Shown here: positions 10,642 to 22,891 of the stretch, piece after piece
How positions within the stretch are numbered: the stretch's first letter is position 1
How the letters are laid out: each line of letters starts with the position of its first letter
Assembly (NCBI GenBank): GCA_033297205.1
Contig: MU859184.1
Coordinates: 40,688 to 104,687, forward strand
Reading direction: 5' to 3'
Length of the DNA stretch: 64,000 nucleotides
Source: Pseudoneurospora amorphoporcata
Taxonomy: Eukaryota > Ascomycota > Sordariomycetes > Sordariales > Sordariaceae
Notes under the pieces: model-generated
What the model was told of the DNA's origin: nothing
Database searches by the model: none
Seen by the model: the letters and a program-made list of their open reading frames with translations, nothing else
Position numbers and translations under genes: made by a program

Positions 10642-12583
10642 ACTATCTTTTAATTCAATGACTCAATATTTACAATCGCTAGCTTAAGAATCCTCTATAC
10701 CCCAATCGTGATGCCTCTAATATGTCAAGCAATTGACGAAGCGGTATATTGAGAGTTTCGTCTCGTTATCGAATAGGGTTACATCACTCAAATCGTATAT
10801 TATAAGTACTACTAGTATAAAACAGCTGCTAATATTACTTGATTACGCTAACATTTTGCTACTTATAAGAGTAATATCAGATTAGTATCGCTAGTATTAT
10901 ATGTTAAAATAGCTAGTATGTACACATAATTATAGTACTCAATAGTTGCATCATAATTAATTAATCGTGACCGTAACTATAGTCTATAGTTGCGACCCTA
11001 TATAAGTAGGTCTTATAGATTAGATAAGGCTCGCGCATATATAGTCATCGACTATTGTAAGTTCCCCTTTCTAGATTTTTCCTAGATTATTACTCTTTAT
11101 AGAATTAAATTAATAATATATTATTATATCTTTCACAATACTCTCTTAATGGTATTAAATAGTAGTTATAACTAAGATTGCTTTAATCTGAATTATATTA
11201 TACTATTATTGCTAATTATCATATTAAAGCGATCTTTATTAACGTCGCGTATATAACTACTTCTTCTTCTCTTATTACGAGAAAGTAGGAAGTACTTTGA
11301 AGGTACGTAAGACGAACTTAAGTACTTTTATAATTATATAAATTACTTATCCTCCTCTAAAAAATGTTTTATTTATTTAGTTAATATACTTTAATTATTA
11401 TTTTCCGCCTCTCTCGATTACTAAATTTAAGTACGTAATCGTTTATCTTCTTATAGTAAATTTAGGTAACTGCGAGGGCTTTTATTTTTATACTATTCTA
11501 CTCCCCGTTTAGCGAATTTAGGTAACTATATTTATTACTACCTATATCCTAGTAATTATAAGATTTATTAGATGTTAAAGGTTTTCTCTACTATTGAATT
11601 TAGGTATGTAATAGTATCCGTTCCTATTTAATTCTTAATTATGTATATTCTATATTAATATACTAGTTTTATCATTGTAAAATTTATACTTAGGTTCGTA
11701 TTTATATTTACGTACTTTAGGTCCCAGCGTAATAAACTACTATATTAAGGATATTAGTTAAATTTAACGACCTTATATAAGGCGGGCGTAATATTTAACT
11801 TACTTCGGAAATCAGTTCTAGCCTCCCTAGCCGATATTTATATAAATATAATAATTTTTAAGATTTATTATGTATTTAAGATTATTACCTCAAAGGCGCC
11901 TTCTAAAATATAATTTATATTAAGAGCGAGGCCAACCTATACAAAATAGAAAAGTCGTATATTACTACTGCTATAGAACCCCGCGGTCGACCTTTATTAA
12001 TAAACGTATATATACTTCCTATAATGAACCTTCGATATACAATTTGATATTTATTTATAAGCTATTTAAAATACAAATTCCCTTCGTAGAAGCGAACCGG
12101 ATGCGATAAAGGCTTTTTAATTAAGAGAAAGTCTTTTCTCTTAATTAAAGTAGAATATAATTTTAGAACAATAAATCTACTACGTATTAACCCTAATAAA
12201 TTATTTCTAGCGCGTTCTAAGAACTATAGTAATAATAGAGAGTTTATAGACTATCTTAATACTAAATTCGATTAATAAATTAATTCCTTATTTAATAAAA
12301 TTACCTCCTAATTAAAAAAGTTTTAAAATAGCTTAGACGTAGACTGAAAGAAAATCAATAGTTCAATTATTTAGTATATAAATAAGATTTCAGCGGCTTT
12401 GGAAAAATCTTATAAGGCTATAAGAACTTCGTAAATTAATTAGCGCTGTAATATTAACTTCAATTTTATTATCTCTTTAAAAAAATACGCGGAAGTAATT
12501 TAATATTAGTTAAATACGGTTATAAGTAAAATATTAAAAGATATAAAGGCTCTTTTTAAATCCGTGACTAAAAATTTCGTTAA
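10642..12583. repeat. Very AT-rich degenerate repeat DNA
   Basis: Composition is very AT-rich and no reading frame of useful length survives. The right part (about 12.2-12.58 kb) has the look of a decayed coding region, rich in Lys/Ile/Asn codons and stops, and it is interrupted by the 777-bp inverted-repeat element at 12592 and then by the MULE at 13732. Family not recognisable by eye. Confidence 0.55.
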
Positions 12584-12591
12584 ATAATAAA

Positions 12592-13368
12592 GAGAAGCGC
12601 TACTCGTACGTTGGCAAAACTCTACTCGCACGTGGATCCACATTTTTTTCCTATACATAACCCGAACCCTGGCGACCTGCTATGGTCCCACACCTATCTA
12701 GGTTGTACCGTGCCCGCCAAGCTCCCAGATTTCAGCTCAGTACATGTTCAGACCCCTGCAGTCGTACTGCACTGGCCACCCTAGTCTGGGCGCCCAGACC
12801 AGCCCAGACTGGGCAGTCTAACTCGTGATTTTCTAGCACCAGCACTAGTGCCTTCTCGCACTACTTCCTTTACCAAACCACCATCGTATACATCACCACA
12901 TTGTAATCCTTCAATCCACTACGTCGCGCATTATTAAATATTATTAAGTAAACAAAGCGCTAGCATCTATCGATAGTACGGAATGATCCATTATTTTTCT
13001 ATGCGTTTCCTTAGCTAATTGTGATATAGATGATCGATGTAGTGACCTAGCCGACGAGCGCATGCGACCGTGCCGCTAAGTGCCCTGTAAGACCGCTATA
13101 TAAATGCCCTGTAAGAACTAGATTATATAAATGCCCTGTAAGAACTGGGTCTGGGTACAAATCTAGGGGTGCGTACGCTGCAGTCTAGAATCTGGGCTTG
13201 GCATGGTATAGTAACCTTGAAAGATTAAAATGCCTAGATGTGCTTGGCGAAATTTATGAAAGAATACATCTGCTATGGCAGACTTCGAGCGGGTTCGGGT
13301 TATGTATGGGAAAAAAATGTGGATCTACGTGCGAGTAGAGTTTTGCCAACGTGCGAGTAGCGCTTCTC
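12592..13368 (+). mobile_element. 777-bp non-autonomous MULE derivative (MITE-like) with 8-bp target duplication ATAATAAA
   Basis: The left end starts GAGAAGCGCTACTCG and the right end is its reverse complement; the inverted repeats extend about 78 bp, to the CCCGAACCC block. The 8-bp target duplication ATAATAAA lies at 12584-12591 and 13369-13376. The left ~470 bp match the left end, and the right ~300 bp the right end, of the larger MULE at 13732-19211; the two halves join at the ACGACCGTGCCGCT-like sequence near 13065. It is therefore an internal-deletion derivative with no coding capacity. It is mildly RIP-mutated. Confidence 0.92.
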
Positions 13369-13376
13369 ATAATAAA

Positions 13377-13723
13377 AGAAAATTATTAATATTATTATAA
13401 ATAATATTACTTAAGAGGTTAATAATGCACGTACTGAAATTGTTAAAGAAATTTATAAAGAGGTATTAAAAAGTTTGTCTAGTAATTTATATACTCTCTA
13501 ATTTAATCGAATTTTAGCCTAAGGGGGAAAAAAGTCTGATAGCCTTATATTATTCTAATAAATTTACTTTTCGAAGAATTAGCAATACTTTTAGCAAACT
13601 ATTTTAAACTACAATAGAAAGCGTATTAGAAAAATAATAGTCTGGTCAATCCCAATATAAGATTTTATTACCTAATAACCTCTTTAGGAATTATACTGAA
13701 TTTACTCCTCACTTTTCTTAAGA
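13377..13723. repeat. AT-rich relic between the two inverted-repeat elements
   Basis: Very AT-rich and without an open frame. It is the continuation of the degenerate DNA present left of the 777-bp element, since both flanks belong to the pre-insertion target. It resumes after 19212. Confidence 0.5.
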
Positions 13724-16278
13724 GAAGCGCTACTCGCACGTTAGCAAAACTCTACTCGCACGTGAATCCACATTTTTTCCTATATATAACCCGAACCCTA
13801 GCGACTTACTATAGTCCCATACTAATTTGGGTCGTATTATACCCGCCAAGCTCCTAGATTTCAGCTCAGTACACGTTGAGACCCCTGCAGTCGTACTGCA
13901 CTGGCCACCCTAGTCTGGGCGCCCAGACCAGCCTAGACTAAGCAGTCTAAGTCGTGATTTTCTAGCACTAGCACTAGTACCTTGTCGCACTACTTCCTTT
14001 ACCAAACCACCATCACATACATCACTACATTGTAATCCTTCAATCCACTACGTCGCGCATCATCAGATATCATCAAGTAAATAAAGCGCCAGCATCTGTC
14101 GACGGTATAGAATGATCCATCATTTTTCTATGCGTTTTCCTAGCTAATCGCGATGTAAATAACTGATATAGTGACCCAGCCGACGGGTGTATACGACTGT
14201 AGCGCTCACATCTCCTATAGTCTTATCGACCCCCCTCTTCTCGACCCTACTATACTCAATACCTCTAAGCTTAGTGCTTTTACGCCCAATTTTCAAATAC
14301 CTCATACTATCGAGCCTACGTTTACCTAAGTCACGTCGCCGCAGTCTACCCCAGAGCCTATAAATATCGACGATGAAGAAGAAGACGACAATAACAAGCC
14401 TTATCCCCTCTTTTTAACACAGTTTGACAACTTTAATAACCTCGCCAAGGCAGTCAGTCAGTAGGGTAAAGAGCAAAGCGGTTACCAACTTATCAAAACG
14501 CGGTCTACCAACTTCATAAAAGACTTTAGCTACGATACAGTCGACTTTTTGTGTACCGCTAGCAAGATTCGTCCTTCCGTTACCCACAGTAGGAACACGT
14601 CTACTACTAAACGCAATTGTCCTTAGAGAGGCGTTGTAAAGGCATTAAAGACAAACCTCAGAAAGTGGACCTTTGAAATCAGGGAGGGATGTGACAGTCA
14701 TAACCACGCTGCCAGCCTCAAAACACAAGTTCGCGAAGTCTTTCAAACCGAGTACAAGATCTTTGTCGCACAGTACCTTAACTGCCCTACTATAAGGAAC
14801 CGTAAAATTGCCTTCGACTTACGCAACTAATTTCCAAATATTTATTTTACTACTAAACAACTTAAAAACCTTCGATATAAGCTTAGAAGGGAACACAACA
14901 ATAGTTACAATCTCTTCCAATGAACAATCAAGCTGCTGAAAGTGAAACGGGTCTACTATAAGGTCAACTAGGCTAACGGCAGTACTGATAAGCACAGTAA
15001 ACCGACTGCTCTCTTTTGGAGTAATCCATAGTGTGAGGAGCTTTGGCGCCAAAACTCAACGGTTCAAATGTACGATAATACGTACAAAACTAACAACAAG
15101 GGTCTTACTTTCTTTTAGATTATTAGCATAACTAGCAGTAGGTATACTTTTAGCTACGGTTTTAGCCTTATCAATAACGAACAGCAAAAGGGATTTAACT
15201 AGTTGATAGATCAAGTTAATGCTCGTCGTTAAGCTATTAGCGCCAAACTCCCATTCATCATGATTACAGACTATGATACAGCAATGAGGGCAGCCATCAA
15301 GCGAGTTTATCTACAGGCGCAGTCACAGCTCTATATCTTCCACGTTAATAAGAACATAGTATTGCACATCAAGCGCAAATGAGATAAGAAGGCGGCGGAG
15401 CAGGTTAGCAATGTACAAGCCGCTTCTATTGTTGTACAAGTACAGCAAAATATATCAGCATTAATATTAGTACTAGCTTAGCTAGTACAACCTAGCAATA
15501 CAACGAGTTTGGAAAAGCTTAACGAAGAAGATTAAGATATGGTTAGTCGCTTTAATCGTTTAACAAATAGCATAGATAATCTAGAAGCCCTACCTAAAAC
15601 TATAAAATATTCACGCGCTCGACTTTACAATCTCTAGAAGCAAACATACTACGCTAGTACAGAGGAGGCATTCATTACTGCTTAGGAGAGGTTTAAACGG
15701 TTCTTCTCGCAGCAAACCGCGATTATCACGTATTTGGAGGAGACGTATATAATAGTTAAAGAAGAGTGGGCTACCTATTACGTTAACAAAAGGTTGAACT
15801 TTAGCCACCGTACTATATTACTAGTCGAGTTAGTAAATAGGAGCCTTAAGAGCTATATCGTTAGCAATAAGTATACTTAGCCATATTACTCCCTATACAA
15901 ACTATAATATGCTAATTATCCTTCTATATATAGGTAATAGTCCAATCATCTAAGCCGTTACTCAGAGCTTCACCCTACTTAACGCAATAAAGCGTAAGAT
16001 TAATAAGAAAATCGAGAAGGAGACTAAACTTACTAAGAGAAACTACCTCCACGTTCCCTAATTAGGCGAAGCCTCTAACTAAGTATATTAGAACGCGCTC
16101 AACAAGGTCACAACGCAATACCGCATCGTATTAGGTACTATCCCGTCGGCCTAGAAGCCGGTCTCTGATAAGCTAGAGCTTTGTACAAGCAAATTTAATA
16201 AGTAATTTGGCTTGCTATACTCGTATATACTACTCCCTAATATGCTTACCTAACTACTATCATTAAAGCTCGACAAAC

Positions 16279-16550
16279 TGTAAGGGTTCTACGAGGTTGA
16301 CACACAGGTAAGCCTTAATAAAAGCTATAATATTCAACAAGGAGTAAGAAGATTGGGCTAGTCCGGAAGCTAGACTAAGCACAACTAAATATACGAAAGG
16401 GGTACGAAGAAGAAAGTGCCAAAATTGTCAAAACTAGGCTAAAGTAAGCCGAGCGAGCTGAGACAAGCGGGGTAGTCTAGAGAACCCCCAGCAAGCACAA
16501 GCCTGGCACATAGAAGCTAAGCATTACCTCTGGGCGCCAGACTCATAACA
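16279..16550 (-). repeat. LTR of the nested TRIM-like element (left, probable 3' LTR)
   Basis: 272 bp, matching 17852-18123 and 33112-33389. It retains the TG...CA termini of an LTR, whereas the right copy has TA at the same place. Confidence 0.9.
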
Positions 16551-17851
16551 TTACCCCCTTTCTACTCCCCTCCCTACAAGGACCAAAGGAATGATGGCTA
16601 ACTATAGAAAACCAAGCGCAATAAGCGCTCCAGAACCCCCAAAGTCATTTCCAAAATCTCATCCGTACTCTAAGCACTCCCAACCAACTGCCTACTTTAT
16701 AGGGAAAACTAGACAAAAACAGCAATCGATGCATAAAACTATAAACAAATCTCTCTAGGAAAGTCTTATTTATCACCCTACACCTTATCTCTCATACGTA
16801 CGCTAGTACTCTCCAGCCGGCTGAACTAGAGCACCAAATCTCAGACTACGCAGCTTCCGCGCCGAGCCCTCGGCTCCGTAACGTCCAGTTCCATCCATCC
16901 GTAAAAACGCTCCCCTCCGAACTTCAGTATTCCTTAGTAGGACTCGCTACAAGCGCGCTCCAGAGCTAAAACAGGATACTCGAGCCGCCATCACTGCCCT
17001 CTTTCGGCAGCGGTATTACTAGGCCGTGTCATTGTCTCAATAGTCTTCATCATCATCGCCTTCGTCGTCTTCGGACAGGTCCCCAACCGGCTCGGCACGG
17101 ATGTACCGGATTTAAACCTTCTAGTTGCTAGAGCTACTGTTAGTATTCCTTAGGCACTCATTTAACCAATAGGAGGGTAAGCCACACAATGTACAGGCGT
17201 TTTTCTTCTTTCACCTCTTGTATTGTACTTCAATCGGACCGCTGAAGCTTCCCGACGTTCGGGTAGCGTCAATGTATATTAGTTCTCTAACTCCTCCGTT
17301 GTCGTAGGCGGCGTCATAGTTTGAGGCAGGCTACCTCCTTAGTAGATGTCCGTATCCTCCTCCTCATTAGAAACACTAGCTCCCAAAGCTACTAGTATAC
17401 AACTTATCAAATATAAAAGAATCTATAACTAAACATCAGGGTTCTCGGAAACCACAAGGTAACAGCAGCGGTCGCTAGCGGTTGTCGAGGCGCGGACTAG
17501 GGCGCTAAAGCGGAACGGTGAAATGATGGAGCGAGAAGTGGAGTCTCCAGATCACCAAAGATAGACTCTTTTATAGCCAGAGACGGCAGGTCGAAACGAG
17601 CGGATAGGAAGTCTCGATAACGGAGATTTTAAGAGCTGATCTCAACGTCGGCGTTGCTGGAAATAACTGACCGGCCGAGTTGAAAAGTGGGCAAGCGGCG
17701 GGCAATCTCAAAAGTGGAAGATGTAGGCTTTTCAAAATAGCGGCAGCAATAGCATCTGGGGTTCTTAAGCGCTGCGGGCAGGGCTGGGGAAGACGAACTC
17801 TGCAAAGGAAGCTCAAGAAGGCTGGAGGTTTGAAAAGAAGGTCAAATATAA

Positions 17852-18123
17852 TATAAGGGTTCTACAAGGTTGACATATAGGTAGGCCTTGATGAAAGCTA
17901 TAATATTTCATAAGGAGTAAGAAGACTAGGCCAGTTCGAAAGCCAGACTGGGCACGACTAAATACACGAAAGGGGTGCAAGAAAGAAGGTGCCAGAATTG
18001 CCAAGACTAAGCTGAAGTAAGCTGAGCGAGCTAAGACAAGCCGGGTAGTCTAGAGAACTCCTAGCAGGTACAGGCCTAGCATATAGAAGCTAAGCATTAC
18101 CTCTGAGCGCCAGTCCCATAACA
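17852..18123 (-). repeat. LTR of the nested TRIM-like element (right, probable 5' LTR)
   Basis: 272 bp, near-identical to the left LTR, with mostly C/T and G/A differences, including the TG-to-TA change at its terminus. Confidence 0.9.
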
Positions 18124-19219
18124 CAAACTAGACTTCTACCCCTACTAGTGGCTATAGAGAAGCATAGTTGACGAAGACGAGTACCTCAAATATTACGACT
18201 TTAACTGCGTAGATAACTTACGTAGCCGCCCCCGCAACGCTTAGCTATTTGCTCTTAATCTCCGCGCGCTCCAACTTACTACGCTAGTCAACACTTAAGC
18301 TCTAGCTCCCCGGCTGACTGTGCTAGCTAGTACCTAAACTCCTCCTCCCTCTACTACGCCAGCTACAGTATTACGACCTCGAAGAAGGCTTCGCCTCCAG
18401 CCTACCTAGGGCCGAGCTCCCGTACGAAGCCAGAACCCTACTACCTTGACACGGATAGCGCTATCTATCTAGCGCAACATGTCTTCTTAAGAGGGCGTCA
18501 ACTTGGAGGTAGACAATAAGGCCGACCAATCCTAACCTCCTACTATATAGACTAGAGGAAGAGGCCGCCCGCTCAGCAGTAAGAATAAACCTAAAGAAAA
18601 AGGAGGAGAAAGAGGAGGCAAAGCTTTATAGGGAAGTAGAGGAGGAGGCAAAAGAGGAGGCAAAGGAAGAGGTAGAGGAAGAGGCAAAAGAGGAAGAGCG
18701 GCGCCAACTAGCACTCCAGCTGGCACATAGGGTAGTCGGCGCAGCACACGTACTGCTAGCACCCAGAACTAGTAAAGGAAGGCTCGCTAACACTACTAGC
18801 ACCGCTAGTAGTTAGATACGTCAATTGTATAAATAAAATTAATAATATATAGATTAATATAGAGTACAGTATAGTATAGTAAGCTCAATCGAGCTCAATT
18901 GGGCGACCTTAATTAAATACAACATGCAAAGGTACGACCGTGCCGCTAAGTGCCCTGTAAGACCGCTATATAAATGCTCTATAAGAACTAGGTCTAGGTG
19001 CAAATCTGAAGGTGCGTGCGCTGTAGTCTGGAATCTAGGCTTAGCATAGCATAGCAACTTTGAAAGATTGAAATGCCTAGATGTGCTTGGCGAAATTTAT
19101 GAAAGAATACATCTGCCATAGCAGACTTTGAGCGGGTTCGGGTTATGTATGAGAAAAAAATGTAGATCCACGTGCGAGTAGAGTTTTACTAACGTGCGAG
19201 TAGCGCTTCTCTTTCTTAA

Positions 19220-19852
19220 TATACAGTTTTACGCACTTATTCTAAGCCCTCGTAAAACGAATACGCTCGTATTAATAGCCGACTAGGAATAAACTATTAA
19301 ATTTCCTTTAATAGCGTACTCTTAAGCCTTAGAAGTAATATTATATCCCTGTAGTTAGCCGATATTTATAGTACTTAAATATCTTATAAATTCCGCAACT
19401 CCTACTTCGACCTACGTAATTAATACGTATTAAGTATATATATTACTCCTATCATTATACTTAATTCTATTATGAATGAAGATTTATCAGAAAATAACCA
19501 AACTGTCGTAGAGGAACTTATATAACTAGGATTCTCCAGCGGAAGCGACGATAATAATTCTCTAAACTCGCTACGAACTAGAAGAGGTTGGAGAGGTCAA
19601 TTAGTACGCCTTCTTAAAAGTCTTTCTATATTCCTGCATTTTAAAAGAAAATTAAGTAATAGAGGAAGTAAGCTATTTAAACTCCTTAGTAGAGGAGGTA
19701 GAAATAACGACCCTAATAGATTAATAGAAATTGTAAATATAATTAAGATAATAATAATAGATATTATAAAAAAATTAAAGTGTAAAAACGTAGGAATGTT
19801 TAATTTTAATATAAATAATCTTAGTGCGAGCAAACCGGCTCGGACTATTGCC
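19220..19852. repeat. AT-rich degenerate DNA before the LINE relic
   Basis: Old target DNA interrupted by the MULE. It has short AT-rich frames on both strands, none with a recognisable domain. It may include a decayed first ORF of the LINE that follows (inference). Confidence 0.4.
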
Positions 19853-22642
19853 CTCAGGAAGTCTGGGTCTACGTAGGACGGCGGAACGGGAAGGCAGAAG
19901 AGGAGGGAGGTTATAATTGGAGTCTTATAGACGCGGAGAAGGTTAGAGAGGCGGCAGTAAAAAGGATCTCAATCCCGGAACGGATAGAGACGGCGGAAGA
20001 TATCAAGCTAGGATTTGACCAGCTTGACAGAGAATTAACAAGTATTATAGAGGAATTTATCCTACACCAGAAAAAGAGTCAGGGAAGACGAGCGGACTAG
20101 TAGATTTAGAATGTAAGGAGGCGACGAAAGATGCGCGAAGGAAGTGGTGAGCTTGGTTTAGTGATCGAGTACCCTACCAGTAGACGGAGTATATAGAGGC
20201 AGCGACGAAGAAGCGACGATTGATCTCGAAGGCACAAACGGCAGCATGGCGCAACTACGTTAATAACGCCTCGAAGGATTATAGCTAATTATAGTCATTA
20301 GAACGTTGGGCCCGACTCCGAAGCCACTACTCGGCGGATCTACTAAAACTCCCAGCTCTTAAGCGCAACGAGGTAATAAGAGAAGAGGCTAAAGACTACA
20401 AGAGTAAAGCGGATATCTTTGCTGACCGTTTCTTCCCAAAAGTAAATGTCCCTACGGACTATCTACTCGACTAGACGCGAACACTAGATAGCGGACTACT
20501 GATCGCTATTAACAACCAAGTTACTAAAGAGGACGTAAAGGACATCCTCTCGAGAATGGCGCCTAACAAAGCCCCAGGACCTACCTAATACTCGAATAAA
20601 TTTTTTAAAATATATAGAGAATCGTTCCAACAAGCGATAGCAGCTCTCGCCGCAGCGAGCCTTCAGCTTGGATATTTCTCCTAATAGTATAAGAACATAA
20701 AAGTCATTATTCTCAAAAAGCCGAGAAAGACGGCTGCCCAACTAAAGCTAGCAGGCGTATAGAGGCCGATTTCGCTTCTAAGTAACGTTGGCAAGATTCT
20801 CGAGGCTCTTGTAGTTAAGAGACTTATAGCGGTAGCGGAAGAATTCAATCTACTCCTAGAAGGACAAATAGGAAACCGTCTGGGGCGTTCTACGGAGTTC
20901 GCAATTAGAGTAGTCACTAACGTAGTACACTCGGCCTAGAAACTCAAAGCCGTATCGTCGCTAATGCTCCTCAATTTGAAGGGCGCATTCGATAGAGTCA
21001 ATTATAGGTAGCTCTTACACACCCTATAAGAAATGCGACTCCTACGTTGGCTCCTCCAATGGGTAAGTAATTTCGTTAACGGAAGAACAGGTTCCCTTTT
21101 CTTCGACGACGAATTATCTACGCCCTATAACATCGAAGCAGGAGTTCCCCAAGGCTCCTCTCTCTCGCCTATCCTTTTCATCTTTTTTATTACTTCCCTT
21201 TACCGTAAACTCGCGACAATTCGAAACGCGATCACTGTTGGTTTCGCTAATAATACTAATATCATTGCAATAGCAAAAACGACAGAGGAAAATTATAGGA
21301 GACTTCAAGCGGCATAGGATATTTGCTCTAGATGGGTGGCAGAACGAGGAATAGAGTTCGAAACAACTAAAACGGAACTTATACATTTCACAAGGATAAG
21401 GCAACCGCGAACTAATACCCTCCAACTCGGCGGTGTTATACTTTAGCTGACGGAATCTACGAAGTTCCTAAGCGTTTAGCTAGATCGGAAGCTCAATTTC
21501 AAAGCGCATACTAAGACGGTAAAGAAAAAGATGACTACGCAAACGAATATCCTTATGAGGCTCGCAGCAAAAACTTAAGGTTGCTCCTTCACGAAAGCGA
21601 GAAAAATATACACCAAAGTTATTAGAAGTGCAATCACATACGGAGCGTCCGCCTACCATTAACTAACGGAAGTATATAACAAACCCTGAAGGATAGCTAT
21701 TAGCTTGGCCAAACACTAAACTGAATGCTTGAGGGTTGTCGCCGGGGCGTATAAAGCTACGCTGGTAAGGAATTTAGAGACAGAAAACTTTTGCCCGCCA
21801 CTCGACCTCTATCTTAATAAACAAGTCCACGCCTTTGAAGAACGGCTCATAAGGACGGACCAAGCTAAGTTCGTCCGAAGGACCGCGGCCTAGGTAGCTA
21901 GCCGCATCTAATCGAAAGCTAGAGGCCGACCACCCGCAAACCGATTAGCAAGCGGCGTAGTTAAGGCTAAATAGGCTAAAGCATAGGCGTCAATAGAGGA
22001 ACTTCTCACGAAGGCTACCTTAAAGCAGTAGCCGCAATTGCAGAAAATAGAACCAACGGCTACTAATAGGGAGAGATAGTTGGACGAAGCTATAATGAGG
22101 GAATAGGTATCGCGCTATAACCTCTAATTAGCGGTGGCGGCAATGAAGTCAGGCCGGCGGTACCAATTTACTATCGCGGATCTCAACGCGAGATTCCATA
22201 AATTAACCTTCTAAAGATATACCGTTTGGGTTAAAAAACTAGGAGAAGAAGAAAACGAACCTTACCCATTGATAAAAGCAAAGAGCTCTCTTCTTATATA
22301 GGCGAGAACGGAGGTTATCAGCCTATGGGCATTCCTCTACCAAAGGGATATCCCAGACGTTGAGATACTATATTACGCGTATAGCGCTGGAAAAGAAACA
22401 TTCGCACACATCGTCTTTAGATACTTAAGAACAGAAGAATACTAGACGACGGAGCAAGAGTAGCCTCAAACTCAAGAAGAATTGTAGAAACACCTTAACG
22501 ACGGACGCAAGGCAGAGCGAATCTTATTGTAGGCACTCCGGTTAGGAAGATTAAACAAGTACCGATTGGCAGTAGAAATAGAAAGGGAGTATTACGAGGA
22601 GGTTGCGATATCTTCATAATTATAATCATACTGCTAGAACAC
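19853..22642 (+). pseudogene. LINE (Tad1-like) reverse transcriptase relic
   Basis: A continuous plus-strand translation with scattered TAG/TAA stops shows non-LTR reverse transcriptase blocks in order: NKAPGP (about 20560), RPISLLSNVGKILE (about 20765), a decayed LKGAFDRVNY block (about 20980), GVPQGSSLSPILFIFF (about 21140-21185), and the catalytic box decayed to FANN (about 21243-21254) instead of YADD. A Tad-like C-terminal portion follows to about 22617. The frame 21033-21317 is the longest uninterrupted piece. The catalytic aspartates are lost, so it is dead. Its 3' flank is interrupted by the gag-only LTR element; sequence from the same relic probably resumes at 24873. Confidence 0.85.
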
Positions 22643-22647
22643 AATTT

Positions 22648-22891
22648 TGTAACGGTTCTGGTTGTCATATGCTAGAACTGTTAAGGTTCTCATTGTTATA
22701 TAGGTTCCATTCACTCTCATTAATCTGGATACCTTTTATAGGTCTGGCGGTCGCTTACAATCTGGGTATAAAACCCAGCTCTCGTATCCTACCTTCCTAT
22801 TTGGAATCTCTTTCCTCTTTAACTTCTTGTCTTTAGTCTAAGTTAATCAAGATCTTTCGCACACATTGTGCCCTCTGGTTACGCTGTGACA
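22648..22891 (+). repeat. 5' LTR of the gag-only element
   Basis: 244 bp with TG...CA ends, preceded by target copy AATTT. It contains a TATAAAAC motif (about 22765), a plausible promoter box. Confidence 0.9.

Larger units (their letters stand above)
16279..18123 (-). mobile_element. Nested non-autonomous LTR element (272-bp LTRs), target duplication CAAAC
   Basis: Left LTR 16279-16550 begins TGTAAGGGTTCTAC and ends ACTCATAACA; right LTR 17852-18123 begins TATAAGGGTTCTAC and ends CCCATAACA. Both are 272 bp. CAAAC occurs immediately before (16274-16278) and after (18124-18128). The interior is only about 1.3 kb and shows no Gag or Pol motif, so this is a TRIM/LARD-type element. Just inside the left LTR is a pyrimidine block (about 16551-16575) that reads as a purine-rich polypurine tract on the minus strand, so transcription is probably leftward. 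A minus-strand frame (17571-17816) has no recognisable domain. A second copy lies at 33112-35412. Confidence 0.9.
14220..18800 (+). pseudogene. MULE transposase remnant, interrupted by a nested LTR element
   Basis: Conceptual translation over 14.2-16.28 kb continues at 18129 after removing the nested LTR element. In order: an acidic N-terminal region; a FAR1/WRKY-GCM1-like zinc-finger block (NCP.RG, then an HNH at about 14700); the MULE catalytic block with TDYDTAMRAAIKR (about 15265-15305) and FHVNKN (about 15338); a SWIM-like Cys/His block with FGL.YS (about 16185-16240), which the LTR element splits shortly downstream; and a low-complexity Gly/Arg tail (RGRGRP and repeated Gly-Arg, then STPAGT) near 18560-18760. 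Many in-frame TAG/TAA stops replace Gln or Trp, so it is not functional. The family assignment rests on these motif orders, known for fungal MULEs. Confidence 0.85.
13732..19211 (+). mobile_element. Mutator-like DNA transposon (Hop/MULE type), dead, with 8-bp target duplication TTTCTTAA
   Basis: The terminal inverted repeats are the same family as the 777-bp element (GAGAAGCGCTACTCG... / ...CGAGTAGCGCTTCTC). The perfect duplication TTTCTTAA flanks at 13724-13731 and 19212-19219. Without the nested LTR element and its duplicated target (16279-18128) the transposon would be about 3.6 kb. It encodes the transposase remnant described separately. Each TIR contains the 12-mer CTACTCGCACGT twice in direct orientation, a candidate transposase-binding repeat (inference). 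RIP changes relative to the copy at the right window edge are mostly CpA-to-TpA or TpG-to-TpA. Confidence 0.92.

Noticed and set aside
13732..19211. hAT superfamily assignment because of the 8-bp target duplication
   Set aside because: The transposase remnant has MULE motifs (TDYDTAM..A, FHVNKN, SWIM-like block) and long 78-bp TIRs, neither typical of hAT.
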